Positions 8,690 to 16,636 of a DNA stretch of 48,740 nt are shown here, one piece after another. Each line of letters opens with the position of its first letter. Position 1 is the first letter of the stretch. Position numbers and translations under genes: made by a program. A model generated the notes under the pieces. It searched no databases. It saw only the letters and a list, made by a program, of their open reading frames with translations, and had not been told where the DNA came from. Origin of the DNA: a virus; IMG/VR virus record IMGVR_UViG_3300020000_000024, positions 1-48,740 of that record. One strand, written 5' to 3'.

Positions 8690-9502
8690 TTATACTTTAA
8701 TTTCCTTTTTAACTTCTGTTTCTAATTGATACTTATCAGCAAGAACTCTTGCTAAATCAAGATTATTCGTATTAATTGCTTCTACAATATTCTTTTGATC
8801 ATGATCCACAAAAGCACCAGAGTTGATAAATTCCAATGCTGCTTTAATATTTCTAAATAACCAATTTACTGTATCCTGATCCTGAATTACAAAGTTACCT
8901 AAAACCCTATACTCAACACCATATTGTTTAAATCTGAAACAACCAGCTTTACCATACATTTTCCTACGCTCTGTATCTTTATCTATAAATAGACTTGGAA
9001 TAGCAAGGAATAAATCAAGTACTTTTACAATTTCCTCAGATACTTGATCTGTAGGGTTTTTATATCCAATGTGAATATGACATCCAGCAGTTCTTAAATT
9101 ACTATTAGCATAATCAGCAGGTTCATTTACACTCTTTGTCCACACATTAAAATCTGGTGAACACCCTGCTTCTCTTGCTTGTTCATTATCAAAATACTTT
9201 TCATTTACATATCCAGATGATTGAATTGATACTTTAATATTCTTATCTTTAAGAAAATTATCAGTATAATCAATACAATATCTTACATTTTCATAAAACT
9301 TCTCTGGTTGTTCTAAAGAAACAGGAGGAAATGTATATTCAGCCAGAACATTATCTGTTTGAATTCCACAATCATTACCAATATCATGTGGTTCTCTCTT
9401 ATTACCCTCTATTAAACCAATAGAAGATACAATTTCTTTATCATCTTTAAGAAATACTTCAGGATCAGATCCTATTTTTACTTTTTCAAGATTAATTTTC
9501 AT
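8690..9502 (-). CDS. COOH-NH2 ligase type 2 (phiEco32-type amidoligase), 270 aa
   Basis: Conserved features of the phage COOH-NH2 ligase type 2 family: KIGSDPEVFLKD (9-20), an acidic EYTFPP segment near 55, CHIHIGYKNP (about 140-149) and EYRVLGNF near 197-204. These supply the acidic and histidine ATP/metal ligands of a glutamine-synthetase-like fold. The family was described in phage phiEco32 together with GATase and ATP-grasp genes. The product is not known; modification of peptidoglycan peptides, of a protein side chain, or synthesis of a small peptide have been proposed. It lies 5 nt from the GGCT-GATase I fusion gene. Confidence 0.83.
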   Translation of the reverse strand: MKINLEKVKIGSDPEVFLKDDKEIVSSIGLIEGNKREPHDIGNDCGIQTDNVLAEYTFPPVSLEQPEKFYENVRYCIDYTDNFLKDKNIKVSIQSSGYVNEKYFDNEQAREAGCSPDFNVWTKSVNEPADYANSNLRTAGCHIHIGYKNPTDQVSEEIVKVLDLFLAIPSLFIDKDTERRKMYGKAGCFRFKQYGVEYRVLGNFVIQDQDTVNWLFRNIKAALEFINSGAFVDHDQKNIVEAINTNNLDLARVLADKYQLETEVKKEIKV

Positions 9503-9507
9503 TTGTT

Positions 9508-10569
9508 TTAATTTTCGATTACTACTTCAGAATTTTGTGCAATTTGTTTGTTACTTCTTTCATAAACTGTATCCAATAGTTTACGCATACATTTAATTGT
9601 AAAGCTATTATTAGACAGATACTCAGGATGCATTTGGATTGCAAGGCATTTAGTTTTTGGATAATAAGCTATTTCAACATCACAAAGAGGATTCATATCT
9701 TCATTATCTCCTCCTAAGTGCATTTTACTCCTATCAGGATTTGATGCAATGATTTGATATTCATCTTGAGGAAGATTAAATGGATATTGCATTTGATGAT
9801 GTGTACTTGAAGCATCAATTTTCTGTCCTTTCTTTACAAGATCTTCAATATCTTCATGCAATTCAATTGAATGACTTCCAGCATGTTGCATATGCTGCAC
9901 TAATTTACCACCATTCATAACACAAAGAAACTGCGAACCTCTGCAGATTCCAAGTATTTGCTTACCTAAAGATAGAGCTTTTTTATAAATTTCAATTTCT
10001 CTACTATCTCGTGCAATATTTGAACTGGTATGATAATGTTCTTTCTCTCCATATAAACTTGGATCAACATCCTCTCCACCAGTAAATAATACAAGATCTG
10101 CATCTTCAATATTTTTTACAATTTGACCTTCCATCCATCTTGCATATCCAGTTTGAGAATCTGCTATAAATATTTTCCTTTTTGCTACTTTATCTTTTTC
10201 CATATCTCTGTTTAACCAATCATTTGTTTCAATTTTTACTCCACCTCTTGCTTCAATATCACCTTTTTTCATTAACCAAATAATAACATTTCGATTAACA
10301 CCATTTATTTTATGTGAAAATGACCAACTATAATATCCAGCATTCATTTCCATTTCATCAATATCAATAAAATCCTCATCTGAAACAGATAAGAAATCTC
10401 CTGTTGCAGGAAGATTATTACTATTTGTAAAATCTGCTACAGGATATGGTCCAAGATCAAATAATTGAATTCCATATAATATTGCTGTAGCTTCATGTTG
10501 TAATGATTTAAATTTATTAAAGTTTGGTTCTCCTGGTCTTAATGTACCATATGCAAATATGTATTTCAT
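9508..10569 (-). CDS. Gamma-glutamylcyclotransferase-like / class I glutamine amidotransferase-like fusion, 353 aa
   Basis: Residues 1-115 are a GGCT/AIG2-like domain (FAYGTLRPGE at 5-14; acidic DIDEMEMNAGYY near 69-80 fits its catalytic region). Residues 130-330 are a class I GATase / gamma-glutamyl hydrolase-like domain (peptidase C26): LFTGGEDVDPSLYG, the nucleophile elbow GICRGSQ with Cys209, and MHPEY with His314 and Glu316. Both domains act on gamma-glutamyl bonds, so the fusion probably edits or recycles gamma-glutamyl amides made by the ligases around it. The next gene upstream overlaps its ATG by 4 nt. I know of the domains as neighbours in phage clusters; whether this exact fusion has been reported I cannot check. 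Confidence 0.85.
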   Translation of the reverse strand: MKYIFAYGTLRPGEPNFNKFKSLQHEATAILYGIQLFDLGPYPVADFTNSNNLPATGDFLSVSDEDFIDIDEMEMNAGYYSWSFSHKINGVNRNVIIWLMKKGDIEARGGVKIETNDWLNRDMEKDKVAKRKIFIADSQTGYARWMEGQIVKNIEDADLVLFTGGEDVDPSLYGEKEHYHTSSNIARDSREIEIYKKALSLGKQILGICRGSQFLCVMNGGKLVQHMQHAGSHSIELHEDIEDLVKKGQKIDASSTHHQMQYPFNLPQDEYQIIASNPDRSKMHLGGDNEDMNPLCDVEIAYYPKTKCLAIQMHPEYLSNNSFTIKCMRKLLDTVYERSNKQIAQNSEVVIEN

Positions 10570-11246
10570 TTTGTTGCTTTTTTTATTATTTTTTTGTAAT
10601 CTTTTGTTTTTATTAATTCCTGTATTTCTGAAAGTAAAACTCCTGATATACTTTCATTACTAAACGTATATTCAATATTAGTACTTCCTGTATATGAAGT
10701 TTTATCTTTAGATAATATACTTTTAAATTGATCTAATGTATGTAGATAATTAATATGACGCTGATAAATGGTATGATTTGAATTATAATATTCTATTATC
10801 CAATGAGCCATTTGAAATGCATAAATAGGTTCAATATCATAAGTATCAATTAATTCAAATATCAATTTTGGTAAACTATCAATCTTATCCTCTAATACAT
10901 ATCTAATTGCCTGTAGTGTACAATTTAAAAGAAGTTTATTTTGTTTCTTCTGACAAAATACAAGTATAGAATAGCAAGTACGCTCATCAGCTTTTTTATC
11001 TTTGACTCTTCTACAATATAATCCAAAAGAATTTATAAGCCTAATCCATCTATCTACTTCTTTTTTTGAATAATCAATTAGATCTTTTGGAATAAGAACT
11101 CTAATTACAGATTTGCTATTAATATATTCTTTTGAAGAGTTATAAGTGATATGAGAATAACAAGATGTACAATAATTTGTATCATATTCTTTTATCTTCT
11201 TCCTATCACTTATAACTTCACTCCAACTATTCGTTGTCTTAGACAT
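10566..11246 (-). CDS. Unknown protein inside the amide-bond cassette, 226 aa
   Basis: ATG overlaps by 1 nt with the ATP-grasp stop and its TGA overlaps the start of the fusion gene, so it is embedded in the cassette. It has an N-terminal YCTSCYSH segment (possible half of a metal site), many Tyr/Lys residues, and a helical C-terminal tail (SEIQELIKTKDYKKIIKKATK). Its middle (EPIYAFQMAHWIIEYYN) looks helical. No family recognised. Position suggests it is the acceptor, carrier or an unrecognised enzyme of the pathway, but nothing in the sequence proves this. Confidence 0.72.
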   Translation of the reverse strand: MSKTTNSWSEVISDRKKIKEYDTNYCTSCYSHITYNSSKEYINSKSVIRVLIPKDLIDYSKKEVDRWIRLINSFGLYCRRVKDKKADERTCYSILVFCQKKQNKLLLNCTLQAIRYVLEDKIDSLPKLIFELIDTYDIEPIYAFQMAHWIIEYYNSNHTIYQRHINYLHTLDQFKSILSKDKTSYTGSTNIEYTFSNESISGVLLSEIQELIKTKDYKKIIKKATK

Positions 11247-11977
11247 TATTTATACTTATTCTTTAGAATTTTAGGAATTACATTAAGATACTCATTATAA
11301 GTATTTTTCAATAATTCTGGGTTAGTATTAACTTCATGAATAGTAAAGATGTGTTGTTTACCTTCTGAATTATATCCTACATCAAATGCACCTAAATCAA
11401 GTTTTAGGATTTTCATTGCTTTTAAACACTCAGCTTGCATTTCCTTCCACAACCTTGGTTTAACAAAGTCACGTACATTTGTATGATTCTTTGTATTAAT
11501 GATAATATCATTCTTATTTTCTTCTCTCTTAATTTTCTTAACTGAAAAGAAAACTTCATTTTGTGTACAATGTAACCTGTATTCAGAAGTACTTTTGAAC
11601 AAAGGTTCAATATAATATTGATTATGCAATACTTTTTTAAATACTTTCAACTCATTTGCATCCTCAACTACATAAACACCCGCTCCACCACTACCTACAG
11701 CATGTTTAATTACACATGGATATTTTTGTGGTTCATTGAAATATTCAAGAGTTTTAATATCATTCTTATTAAATAACTCTTTCATTTTAATCTTATTAAT
11801 ACAATTTTTTACTGCTTCTGCACTATTGATTTCCAGAGGATAATCTTCATATTTCTTTTCACCACCTAAGCGAACTACAACATTCTTTTTGAATCCTTGT
11901 ACTTCATCATTTTTTTCTAAATCTGTAGCTAACTTTTTAGCACGTTCTTGATACGTTGCAATGTGTACTTTTACCAT
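11246..11977 (-). CDS. ATP-grasp ligase (RimK-like), 243 aa
   Basis: N-terminal subdomain followed by CVIKHAVGSGGAGVYVVED (about 89-107; ATP-binding Lys and Gly-rich loop), a linker with YIEPLFKSTSEYRLHC, and a C-terminal metal site AFDVGYN...IHEVNTNPE (catalytic E-x-N near 213-217). ATP-grasp enzymes activate a carboxylate as acylphosphate and join it to an amine or thiol. It is short compared with free-standing RimK (about 300 aa), typical of phage versions. It begins the cassette on its promoter-proximal side; the 226-aa unknown gene follows with a 1-nt overlap. Confidence 0.85.
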   Translation of the reverse strand: MVKVHIATYQERAKKLATDLEKNDEVQGFKKNVVVRLGGEKKYEDYPLEINSAEAVKNCINKIKMKELFNKNDIKTLEYFNEPQKYPCVIKHAVGSGGAGVYVVEDANELKVFKKVLHNQYYIEPLFKSTSEYRLHCTQNEVFFSVKKIKREENKNDIIINTKNHTNVRDFVKPRLWKEMQAECLKAMKILKLDLGAFDVGYNSEGKQHIFTIHEVNTNPELLKNTYNEYLNVIPKILKNKYK

Positions 11978-11981
11978 TTGT

Positions 11982-12821
11982 TTAGTTTATTAATTTAAAT
12001 TTATCTTTATATTCTTTTGTAATATTACCTTTAGTATCTTTTAAAGTTAATATAATTCTACTATCACTACTTCTTGAAGTTACTTCCATTACTTCAAATC
12101 TTTCACCGTAGATTTTCTTTGATAGACATCTATCATTTACACATTTTACAGATGATCCTACTTTAATAGTTCTATCTTTTGGAAAATTATAACCTTGTAA
12201 AGTGGGATATATAATTTCACAATCTTCAGCTAGGACACTTATTGGTACATTATTAGCATTTAAATTATAGATTAATCTCTCTTGTCCACCTAATGTTTTC
12301 TTATAAGTAGTTATTAAAGGAAATATTTGTCCAAATAATTCTCTTCTCTTCTTCTTACCAGTCATTAATGAATTAGATATTTCATAACTCTTCACCTTAA
12401 TACTAATACCTATTGATAAATCATTTGTTTTAGATATAATTAGAGGATTATTAATGATAGTCTTTTTTCCTTTATCCCAATAAATTGCTACATTGTGACC
12501 ATTTTCAGTTATAATATAAGCTGCTTTAGAATCATAATAACTCTGTATTTCTTTACTATTATGATTAGGTACAATTATGTAAAAAGGACTTTCATTATTT
12601 GGCATTTCTTCATTAACTTTTTCAATACAACGTTCAGGTATCCACCATCCACTATCATCTTTAAGTCTACCATTTAGATTGTGACCTCCTATCCAACCTT
12701 CTTTCACTACTCCTATATTAGTCCCAATCTTTACTTCTGTAGCTACTTTTAATAGCTCTCCCATAGCAAAAGGATGATCATAATATTTAATTACCCTAAC
12801 AATCTGTCCAGATTTAAACAT
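11982..12821 (-). CDS. Hypothetical protein with SH3-like barrels, 279 aa
   Basis: Two segments look like small beta-barrels: residues 1-70 (FKSGQIVRVIKYYDHPFAMGELLKV...) and about 220-275 (IKVGSSVKCVNDRCLSKKIYGERFEVMEV). The middle has no recognised domain. It ends 4 nt before the ATP-grasp gene and overlaps the primase end by 31 nt. The barrels suggest a binding role rather than catalysis; this is inference from pattern only. Confidence 0.7.
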   Translation of the reverse strand: MFKSGQIVRVIKYYDHPFAMGELLKVATEVKIGTNIGVVKEGWIGGHNLNGRLKDDSGWWIPERCIEKVNEEMPNNESPFYIIVPNHNSKEIQSYYDSKAAYIITENGHNVAIYWDKGKKTIINNPLIISKTNDLSIGISIKVKSYEISNSLMTGKKKRRELFGQIFPLITTYKKTLGGQERLIYNLNANNVPISVLAEDCEIIYPTLQGYNFPKDRTIKVGSSVKCVNDRCLSKKIYGERFEVMEVTSRSSDSRIILTLKDTKGNITKEYKDKFKLIN

Positions 12822-13762
12822 AATATTTCTTTTGTTTTTTCAATTCCTTTATTCTTTATAAAATCCGATATATCTTTGTATTCATCTAAGAAAAAATATT
12901 TAAAACCATATAGTTCATGAAGTGTTTCTGCTCCATTTCTACCTGCTTTATCATTATCGAAAAGTGTAATTATATTTGTAAATCTATGTTGTAATGTACT
13001 GATCTTTAATTTAGAAGGAAATGAATTCTCTCCCTGAAAACCAATACTACTATAACCTAATTTATTTAACACTAAAACATCTTTCATTGCTTTAGTTATT
13101 ATTAAAAGATCCCCTAACCAAGGTAACATATGTTCACCTTGCAAAGTATCTGCAGTTCCATAAAAATAGAATTTTCTATCTTTATTAAATGGCTTGTAGA
13201 TCTTATATTCATCTTTACTAAAAAGATAACAAAAAGTAAAAGGTTCTTTAAATTTAACAGAATACTCTTCTCCAACTACCCAATAGTGATCTAAAGATCT
13301 TACATTACCAATATCAAGATCTTCTTTGGTAATATAATATTGTGCCCAGTATTCAAGCTCCTCTTTTGAAAACTCTTTAAAGGTGGGAATGATCTTCTTG
13401 TTCTCTCTTATCCTTCTTATAGGTTTAAATGAATCACCATAAAAAGCAATATCTGGTTCAATATCTTCAAAATCATTTTTAATCTTTGATAAAGAATCTC
13501 TATATGAAAGATTAAATTTCCACATAATATAGTCCCAGATACTGAAAGATCCTCTTCTTCCAAAGTCCTTTAATCTTAATTCACCCTCTCTATTATAGTA
13601 AAATCCAGCAGAAGGGTTTTTCTCTTTTCTTAAAGGACTAAAGAATTTAATCTTAGTCTGTATTTCTAATCCAGTATAGTGATTCCATAATTGCTCTTGA
13701 GTAAATTTATTTAATATATCCTTTTTATCTAATTGTTTTAAACCTTCTGTTGTATAAATCAT
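12791..13762 (-). CDS. DNA primase with TOPRIM domain, 323 aa
   Basis: N-terminal part has the CHC2-fold framework (SPLRKEKNPSAGFYYNREGELRLKDFGRRGSFSIWDYI, about 42-80, here quoted in parts) but without zinc-binding cysteines. The TOPRIM domain follows: LLIITKAMKDVLVLNKLGY (about 218-236) and TLFDNDKAGRNGAE (about 272-285, DxD metal site). The Glu normally found in the first TOPRIM strand is replaced (ITKAMKD instead of VEGxxD), as I recall for other phage primases of this kind. No helicase domain is attached; the SF4 helicase is a separate gene at 17.2-19.3 kb. It would synthesise RNA primers at the fork. Confidence 0.85.
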   Translation of the reverse strand: MIYTTEGLKQLDKKDILNKFTQEQLWNHYTGLEIQTKIKFFSPLRKEKNPSAGFYYNREGELRLKDFGRRGSFSIWDYIMWKFNLSYRDSLSKIKNDFEDIEPDIAFYGDSFKPIRRIRENKKIIPTFKEFSKEELEYWAQYYITKEDLDIGNVRSLDHYWVVGEEYSVKFKEPFTFCYLFSKDEYKIYKPFNKDRKFYFYGTADTLQGEHMLPWLGDLLIITKAMKDVLVLNKLGYSSIGFQGENSFPSKLKISTLQHRFTNIITLFDNDKAGRNGAETLHELYGFKYFFLDEYKDISDFIKNKGIEKTKEILCLNLDRLLG

Positions 13763-14019
13763 TAACTACAAGAGTATGATGATAATTTATTGTCTATTTC
13801 TTTAATTCTCTCTTTTATTTCATTACAAAGAAAAGTTTTTACAGTAGAAAAAAGTATAGGATCATGATATAAACCCCATAAAGTTGATCCCATATAACTT
13901 TTACCACCATATACTTCTATTTGTATTTTTTCACCTTGCATTAATGTAGATAAATCTCCTGTTAATTGACTTTTCTTTTTATATAATTCAGAAACCTCTT
14001 TTGCTTGTTGATCTGTCAT
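13762..14019 (-). CDS. Hypothetical protein, 85 aa
   Basis: The best start is ATG 14019, which overlaps the small upstream gene stop as ATGA; a TTG at 14049 would add 10 residues. Helical ends with a central VYGGKSYMGSTLWGLYHDP segment. It ends on the first base of the primase ATG. Unknown function; tight coupling to primase suggests co-translation. Confidence 0.7.
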   Translation of the reverse strand: MTDQQAKEVSELYKKKSQLTGDLSTLMQGEKIQIEVYGGKSYMGSTLWGLYHDPILFSTVKTFLCNEIKERIKEIDNKLSSYSCS

Positions 14020-14150
14020 TTCTCTAATTTTATTAATACTTTTTGACAACTAACACATTCAATAGTAATTGTATTATCTTTAATTACCACTTCTAATTCA
14101 TGTGTTTTATGATCTTTAATAAGATCAAATTGTTCTTTATCTATTTTCAT
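14016..14150 (-). CDS. Small CxxC protein, 44 aa
   Basis: ATG at 14150 to TGA at 14016 (MKIDKEQFDLIKDHKTH...). It is joined to both neighbours by ATGA overlaps, which is good evidence that it is translated. Contains one CVSC pair near the end, possibly half of a zinc site or a redox pair. Function unknown. Confidence 0.65.
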   Translation of the reverse strand: MKIDKEQFDLIKDHKTHELEVVIKDNTITIECVSCQKVLIKLEK

Positions 14151-14500
14151 TCGTTTTCCCATAATTGACATTCTGTAATATCATAAGTTTTAGTATAATC
14201 TTTACCATTTGTTAATAATAAAGTTAAATTAGAAGAATAATATCCATTATTATATCCATAACCAGGAATTCTAACAGAAAATCCTGAAATTGGATTTAAC
14301 TCAATACCATATCCTTCAATTCTTGTAAAGAAATTATCATTTTCTAAATCAAATTCTAGATTTTCAAAATCTTCTAGTTTTAAATCATTAAATTGTAAAA
14401 AATGATGTTCACAACAATCTTGATCATGCTCTGACATTAATTTGATACTATTATCAAATTCAATAAACTCATCTGTTACTTTTATTACTTTAGTTTTCAT
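14147..14500 (-). CDS. Hypothetical protein, 117 aa
   Basis: Acidic N-terminal half (EHDQDCCEHHFLQFNDLKLEDFENLEFDLEN in short pieces), then a Gly/Tyr-rich stretch (RIPGYGYNNGYYSSN) and a hydrophobic strand. It resembles a small domain of unknown function common in phages that pairs a DCCE motif with a GYGYNNGYYS turn; I cannot name it with certainty. First gene after the structured spacer at 14542-14672. Confidence 0.75.
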   Translation of the reverse strand: MKTKVIKVTDEFIEFDNSIKLMSEHDQDCCEHHFLQFNDLKLEDFENLEFDLENDNFFTRIEGYGIELNPISGFSVRIPGYGYNNGYYSSNLTLLLTNGKDYTKTYDITECQLWENE

Positions 14501-14541
14501 ATTGTTTTTTAATTTAAAATAAATATTATAAGGCTGGTTTT

Positions 14542-14672
14542 ATGAGTCCATTTATCCACGTACCTCTCTCTAACTACGTTTGCACCCTATATTATTTACT
14601 TATGAACTACATCAGTTATCTGCTAACGTTTACTGCGTTATTTAACCCATACTGTGCAGAAATGGGATTCAT
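14542..14672 (-). ncRNA. Candidate structured intergenic RNA element A
   Basis: A spacer with no credible gene. The ends pair as ATGAGTCC (14542) with GGATTCAT (14665), 8 bp with one G-U. Inside are hairpins ACGTA/TACGT, AACT/AGTT, TAACG/CGTTA and CCCAT/ATGGG; the last overlaps the closing stem, so two folds compete. It starts 9 nt after the stop of the SSB-like gene. It is richer in GC than the surrounding genes. It may act as a 3' UTR or processing structure. Confidence 0.4.
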
Positions 14673-14681
14673 TTTTAATTA

Positions 14682-15263
14682 TTATAGATCACTAGGATCA
14701 TGTGTAACCATTTCCTGTTTTACATAAGGAACATAATCATATTTATTTGTTTTATCAAATGGCTTAACGTGATCTTTACCTTCAGCTTCTGATGCAACAA
14801 ATCCATATCTCCTAAATTGCAATGCTAATCCAAGAGTATTGTCTTGTTTAGGATATTCCTCACCTTTAATAGCAAACCAAAGGTACTTACCTGTAATAAA
14901 CAATGCAAGTTGTGCTACATAATCTGTAAGATCATCTGCTTTAATACTATCAACTTGTACTCTTACTCCCAGCTTATCAGCAATGATTCCCATATTAGTG
15001 AGAAACTCTTCACTCTGATTCTGATTTTCAGGTTTCATATAAAAGGTACGAACTTTACCAATTTGTCCTTTAGCACCTCCTTCACCTTCAAAATTATCAT
15101 CATCAACTGGTGGTGTTTCCATAAAGAATACTATCCTCTGACTACCTGTTCCAGCAGTCTCAATCTCCATTGAGTTAATTTTCAATAACTGTGGTCCACC
15201 ACATGTTATATACTTACTCAATTTTCCTTTCTTACTCGTGTCAATTCCTTTTGTAGAATACAT
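14682..15263 (-). CDS. Probable single-stranded DNA-binding protein candidate, 193 aa
   Basis: ATG at 15263; lies 8 nt downstream of the Sak4-like ATPase, which in many phages is paired with its SSB. N-terminal part has strand-rich, Gly-containing sequence (SKYITCGGPQLLKINSMEI...GTGSQRIVFFMETPP) with acidic loops, consistent with an OB-like fold; C-terminus is acidic (QEMVTHDPSDL), as in many SSBs. There is no strong family motif, so SSB is an inference from context and tail. A structured spacer follows directly. Confidence 0.55.
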   Translation of the reverse strand: MYSTKGIDTSKKGKLSKYITCGGPQLLKINSMEIETAGTGSQRIVFFMETPPVDDDNFEGEGGAKGQIGKVRTFYMKPENQNQSEEFLTNMGIIADKLGVRVQVDSIKADDLTDYVAQLALFITGKYLWFAIKGEEYPKQDNTLGLALQFRRYGFVASEAEGKDHVKPFDKTNKYDYVPYVKQEMVTHDPSDL

Positions 15264-15271
15264 ATATTTAA

Positions 15272-15949
15272 TTATTTATTTGTGAATTTTTTAATATCTT
15301 GAAAAATTTCATTTGTGTCATTGGGTATTTTCAAACCCTTTAAAAGATCTGGTGGGCATTTAGCAGAAGTTCCTTCTTGAAAAGCATTATAGAAATATTC
15401 AGGTATTCCTTTATCCGTTAATCTCTTACCAGAATAAAGAACTAAACTAAATTCTTTTTCAATTAATCCTTCCCATTCTTTTCCTTTTGCCTTCACTCTT
15501 TTTTCCATAGCACCTTCAATACCCAGAATTTCATAATGAGCTGTAATGAATACCTCTTTCTTTACTTTCTTAACTCGTGAAAGAAGTAATCCAATATTAT
15601 CATTATACATATTCCAGATTTCAAAATTCTTTTTTGTTGCTCTAGCCTCAGCTAAAAGCATTTCTGTATAGGCACTAAAACTATCAAAAACTATACAGTC
15701 AATTTGTGGATTCTTTGCATATTCAGCTAATGTTTCATAAGCTTCTTGCCAAGAATTACATTTTTTATGGTTTTTAAACTTATTTGGAAAAGGTAGAGGT
15801 TTGTTCTCTACATTAATGAACCCTGTTGTTTCAGGATTCATATTTCTAAAACTATAAGTTTTACCATCACCACTTGGTCCTACTAAAAGAACCTTATAAT
15901 AATCTCTCTCCAATGCAACGGGCGTTGCCTCTTTTTCCATTACTTCCAT
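15272..15949 (-). CDS. Sak4-like RecA-fold ATPase (recombination mediator), 225 aa
   Basis: P-loop LLVGPSGDGKT at 21-31, Walker B IDCIVFDSFSAY near 84-95, and a sensor-like VFITAHYEI near 137. The size and the phrase INVENKPLP after the P-loop fit phage Sak4/AAA_24 proteins, which anneal single strands together with an SSB. The partner would be the 193-aa gene just downstream. It overlaps the 98-aa gene by one base. Function in recombination-dependent replication is family knowledge. Confidence 0.85.
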   Translation of the reverse strand: MEVMEKEATPVALERDYYKVLLVGPSGDGKTYSFRNMNPETTGFINVENKPLPFPNKFKNHKKCNSWQEAYETLAEYAKNPQIDCIVFDSFSAYTEMLLAEARATKKNFEIWNMYNDNIGLLLSRVKKVKKEVFITAHYEILGIEGAMEKRVKAKGKEWEGLIEKEFSLVLYSGKRLTDKGIPEYFYNAFQEGTSAKCPPDLLKGLKIPNDTNEIFQDIKKFTNK

Positions 15950-16245
15950 TAACTAATCATCTCCTTCTCTACTACTGCTGTCTTAGCATCTGTTGTAGTA
16001 ATATCTAATGCGTTTTGCAGCATTACTTGAAGTGCTTGAAGATTCAATGTGAATTCTTTCAATGTTACTTCTCCCTCAATTGCAGCCATTTTACGTCTGA
16101 TAACTTCTCCCATTAAATTGGGTAACTCATTTAACTGAGCTGCTGCAATTTCTTTCCCATCCTTACCATGTGGTTCCATTAATTTCAAACCATTGTAGTT
16201 TGAAATGATCCAATACGGATCTAAAGCTTTGTCCTTAATAATCAT
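15949..16245 (-). CDS. Hypothetical protein, 98 aa
   Basis: ATG start. Mostly helical with a repeated Ala/Leu pattern (LKEFTLNLQALQVMLQNALDI). The stop shares a base with the Sak4 start, so it is co-translated with the recombination genes. No family recognised. Confidence 0.72.
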   Translation of the reverse strand: MIIKDKALDPYWIISNYNGLKLMEPHGKDGKEIAAAQLNELPNLMGEVIRRKMAAIEGEVTLKEFTLNLQALQVMLQNALDITTTDAKTAVVEKEMIS

Positions 16246-16248
16246 ATT

Positions 16249-16476
16249 TTAATATATTTGTTTAATTTCTCCCTTTTCTAACTTCTCTTTCATATCTGTA
16301 AACAAATCATCCATAGCAATTCTTCCTAATTCATCTTCTGCTTTATAATCATCCCAATCTAACATAATTACTTTAGCATTTCTTTTGTCACAATGTACTG
16401 CTTGTACAACTCCTCCATCAACTTCTATATAGATTTCACAATAATCTCCTGTTGGTAATTTTATAGTTTTATTCAT
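16249..16476 (-). CDS. Hypothetical protein, 75 aa
   Basis: Small acidic protein: beta-like N-terminal half (KTIKLPTGDYCEIYIEVDGGVVQAVHCDKR) given here only in part, helical C-terminal half (DDLFTDMKEKLEKGE). Three bases separate it from the next gene. Unknown function. Confidence 0.7.
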   Translation of the reverse strand: MNKTIKLPTGDYCEIYIEVDGGVVQAVHCDKRNAKVIMLDWDDYKAEDELGRIAMDDLFTDMKEKLEKGEIKQIY

Positions 16477-16636
16477 CTACATTATTTAAAAAAGTTTTAA
16501 TTTCATCTAATCTCTGTTTACTTGGAGTTCCTCCTCTTTCTTCTAATTCAACTAATTGTTCCAAATATTTACAAGCCTTTAGTAAATTATAGTATGTTAA
16601 TAATTGTTTACCAGCTTCTTTTTCTACATCATTCAT
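16469..16636 (-). CDS. Small helical protein, 55 aa
   Basis: ATG 16636 to TAA 16469 (MNDVEKEAGKQLLTYYNLLK...). It overlaps its upstream neighbour by 4 nt (ATGA) and its downstream neighbour by 8 nt. Predicted to be two helices (LLTYYNLLKACKYLEQLVEL; SKQRLDEIKTFLNN). Unknown function. Confidence 0.65.
   Translation of the reverse strand: MNDVEKEAGKQLLTYYNLLKACKYLEQLVELEERGGTPSKQRLDEIKTFLNNVDE

Noticed and set aside
14542-14727. Plus-strand open frame of 61 codons in the spacer
   Set aside because: It lies over structured Element A and runs antisense into the end of the SSB-like gene; composition is not protein-like.
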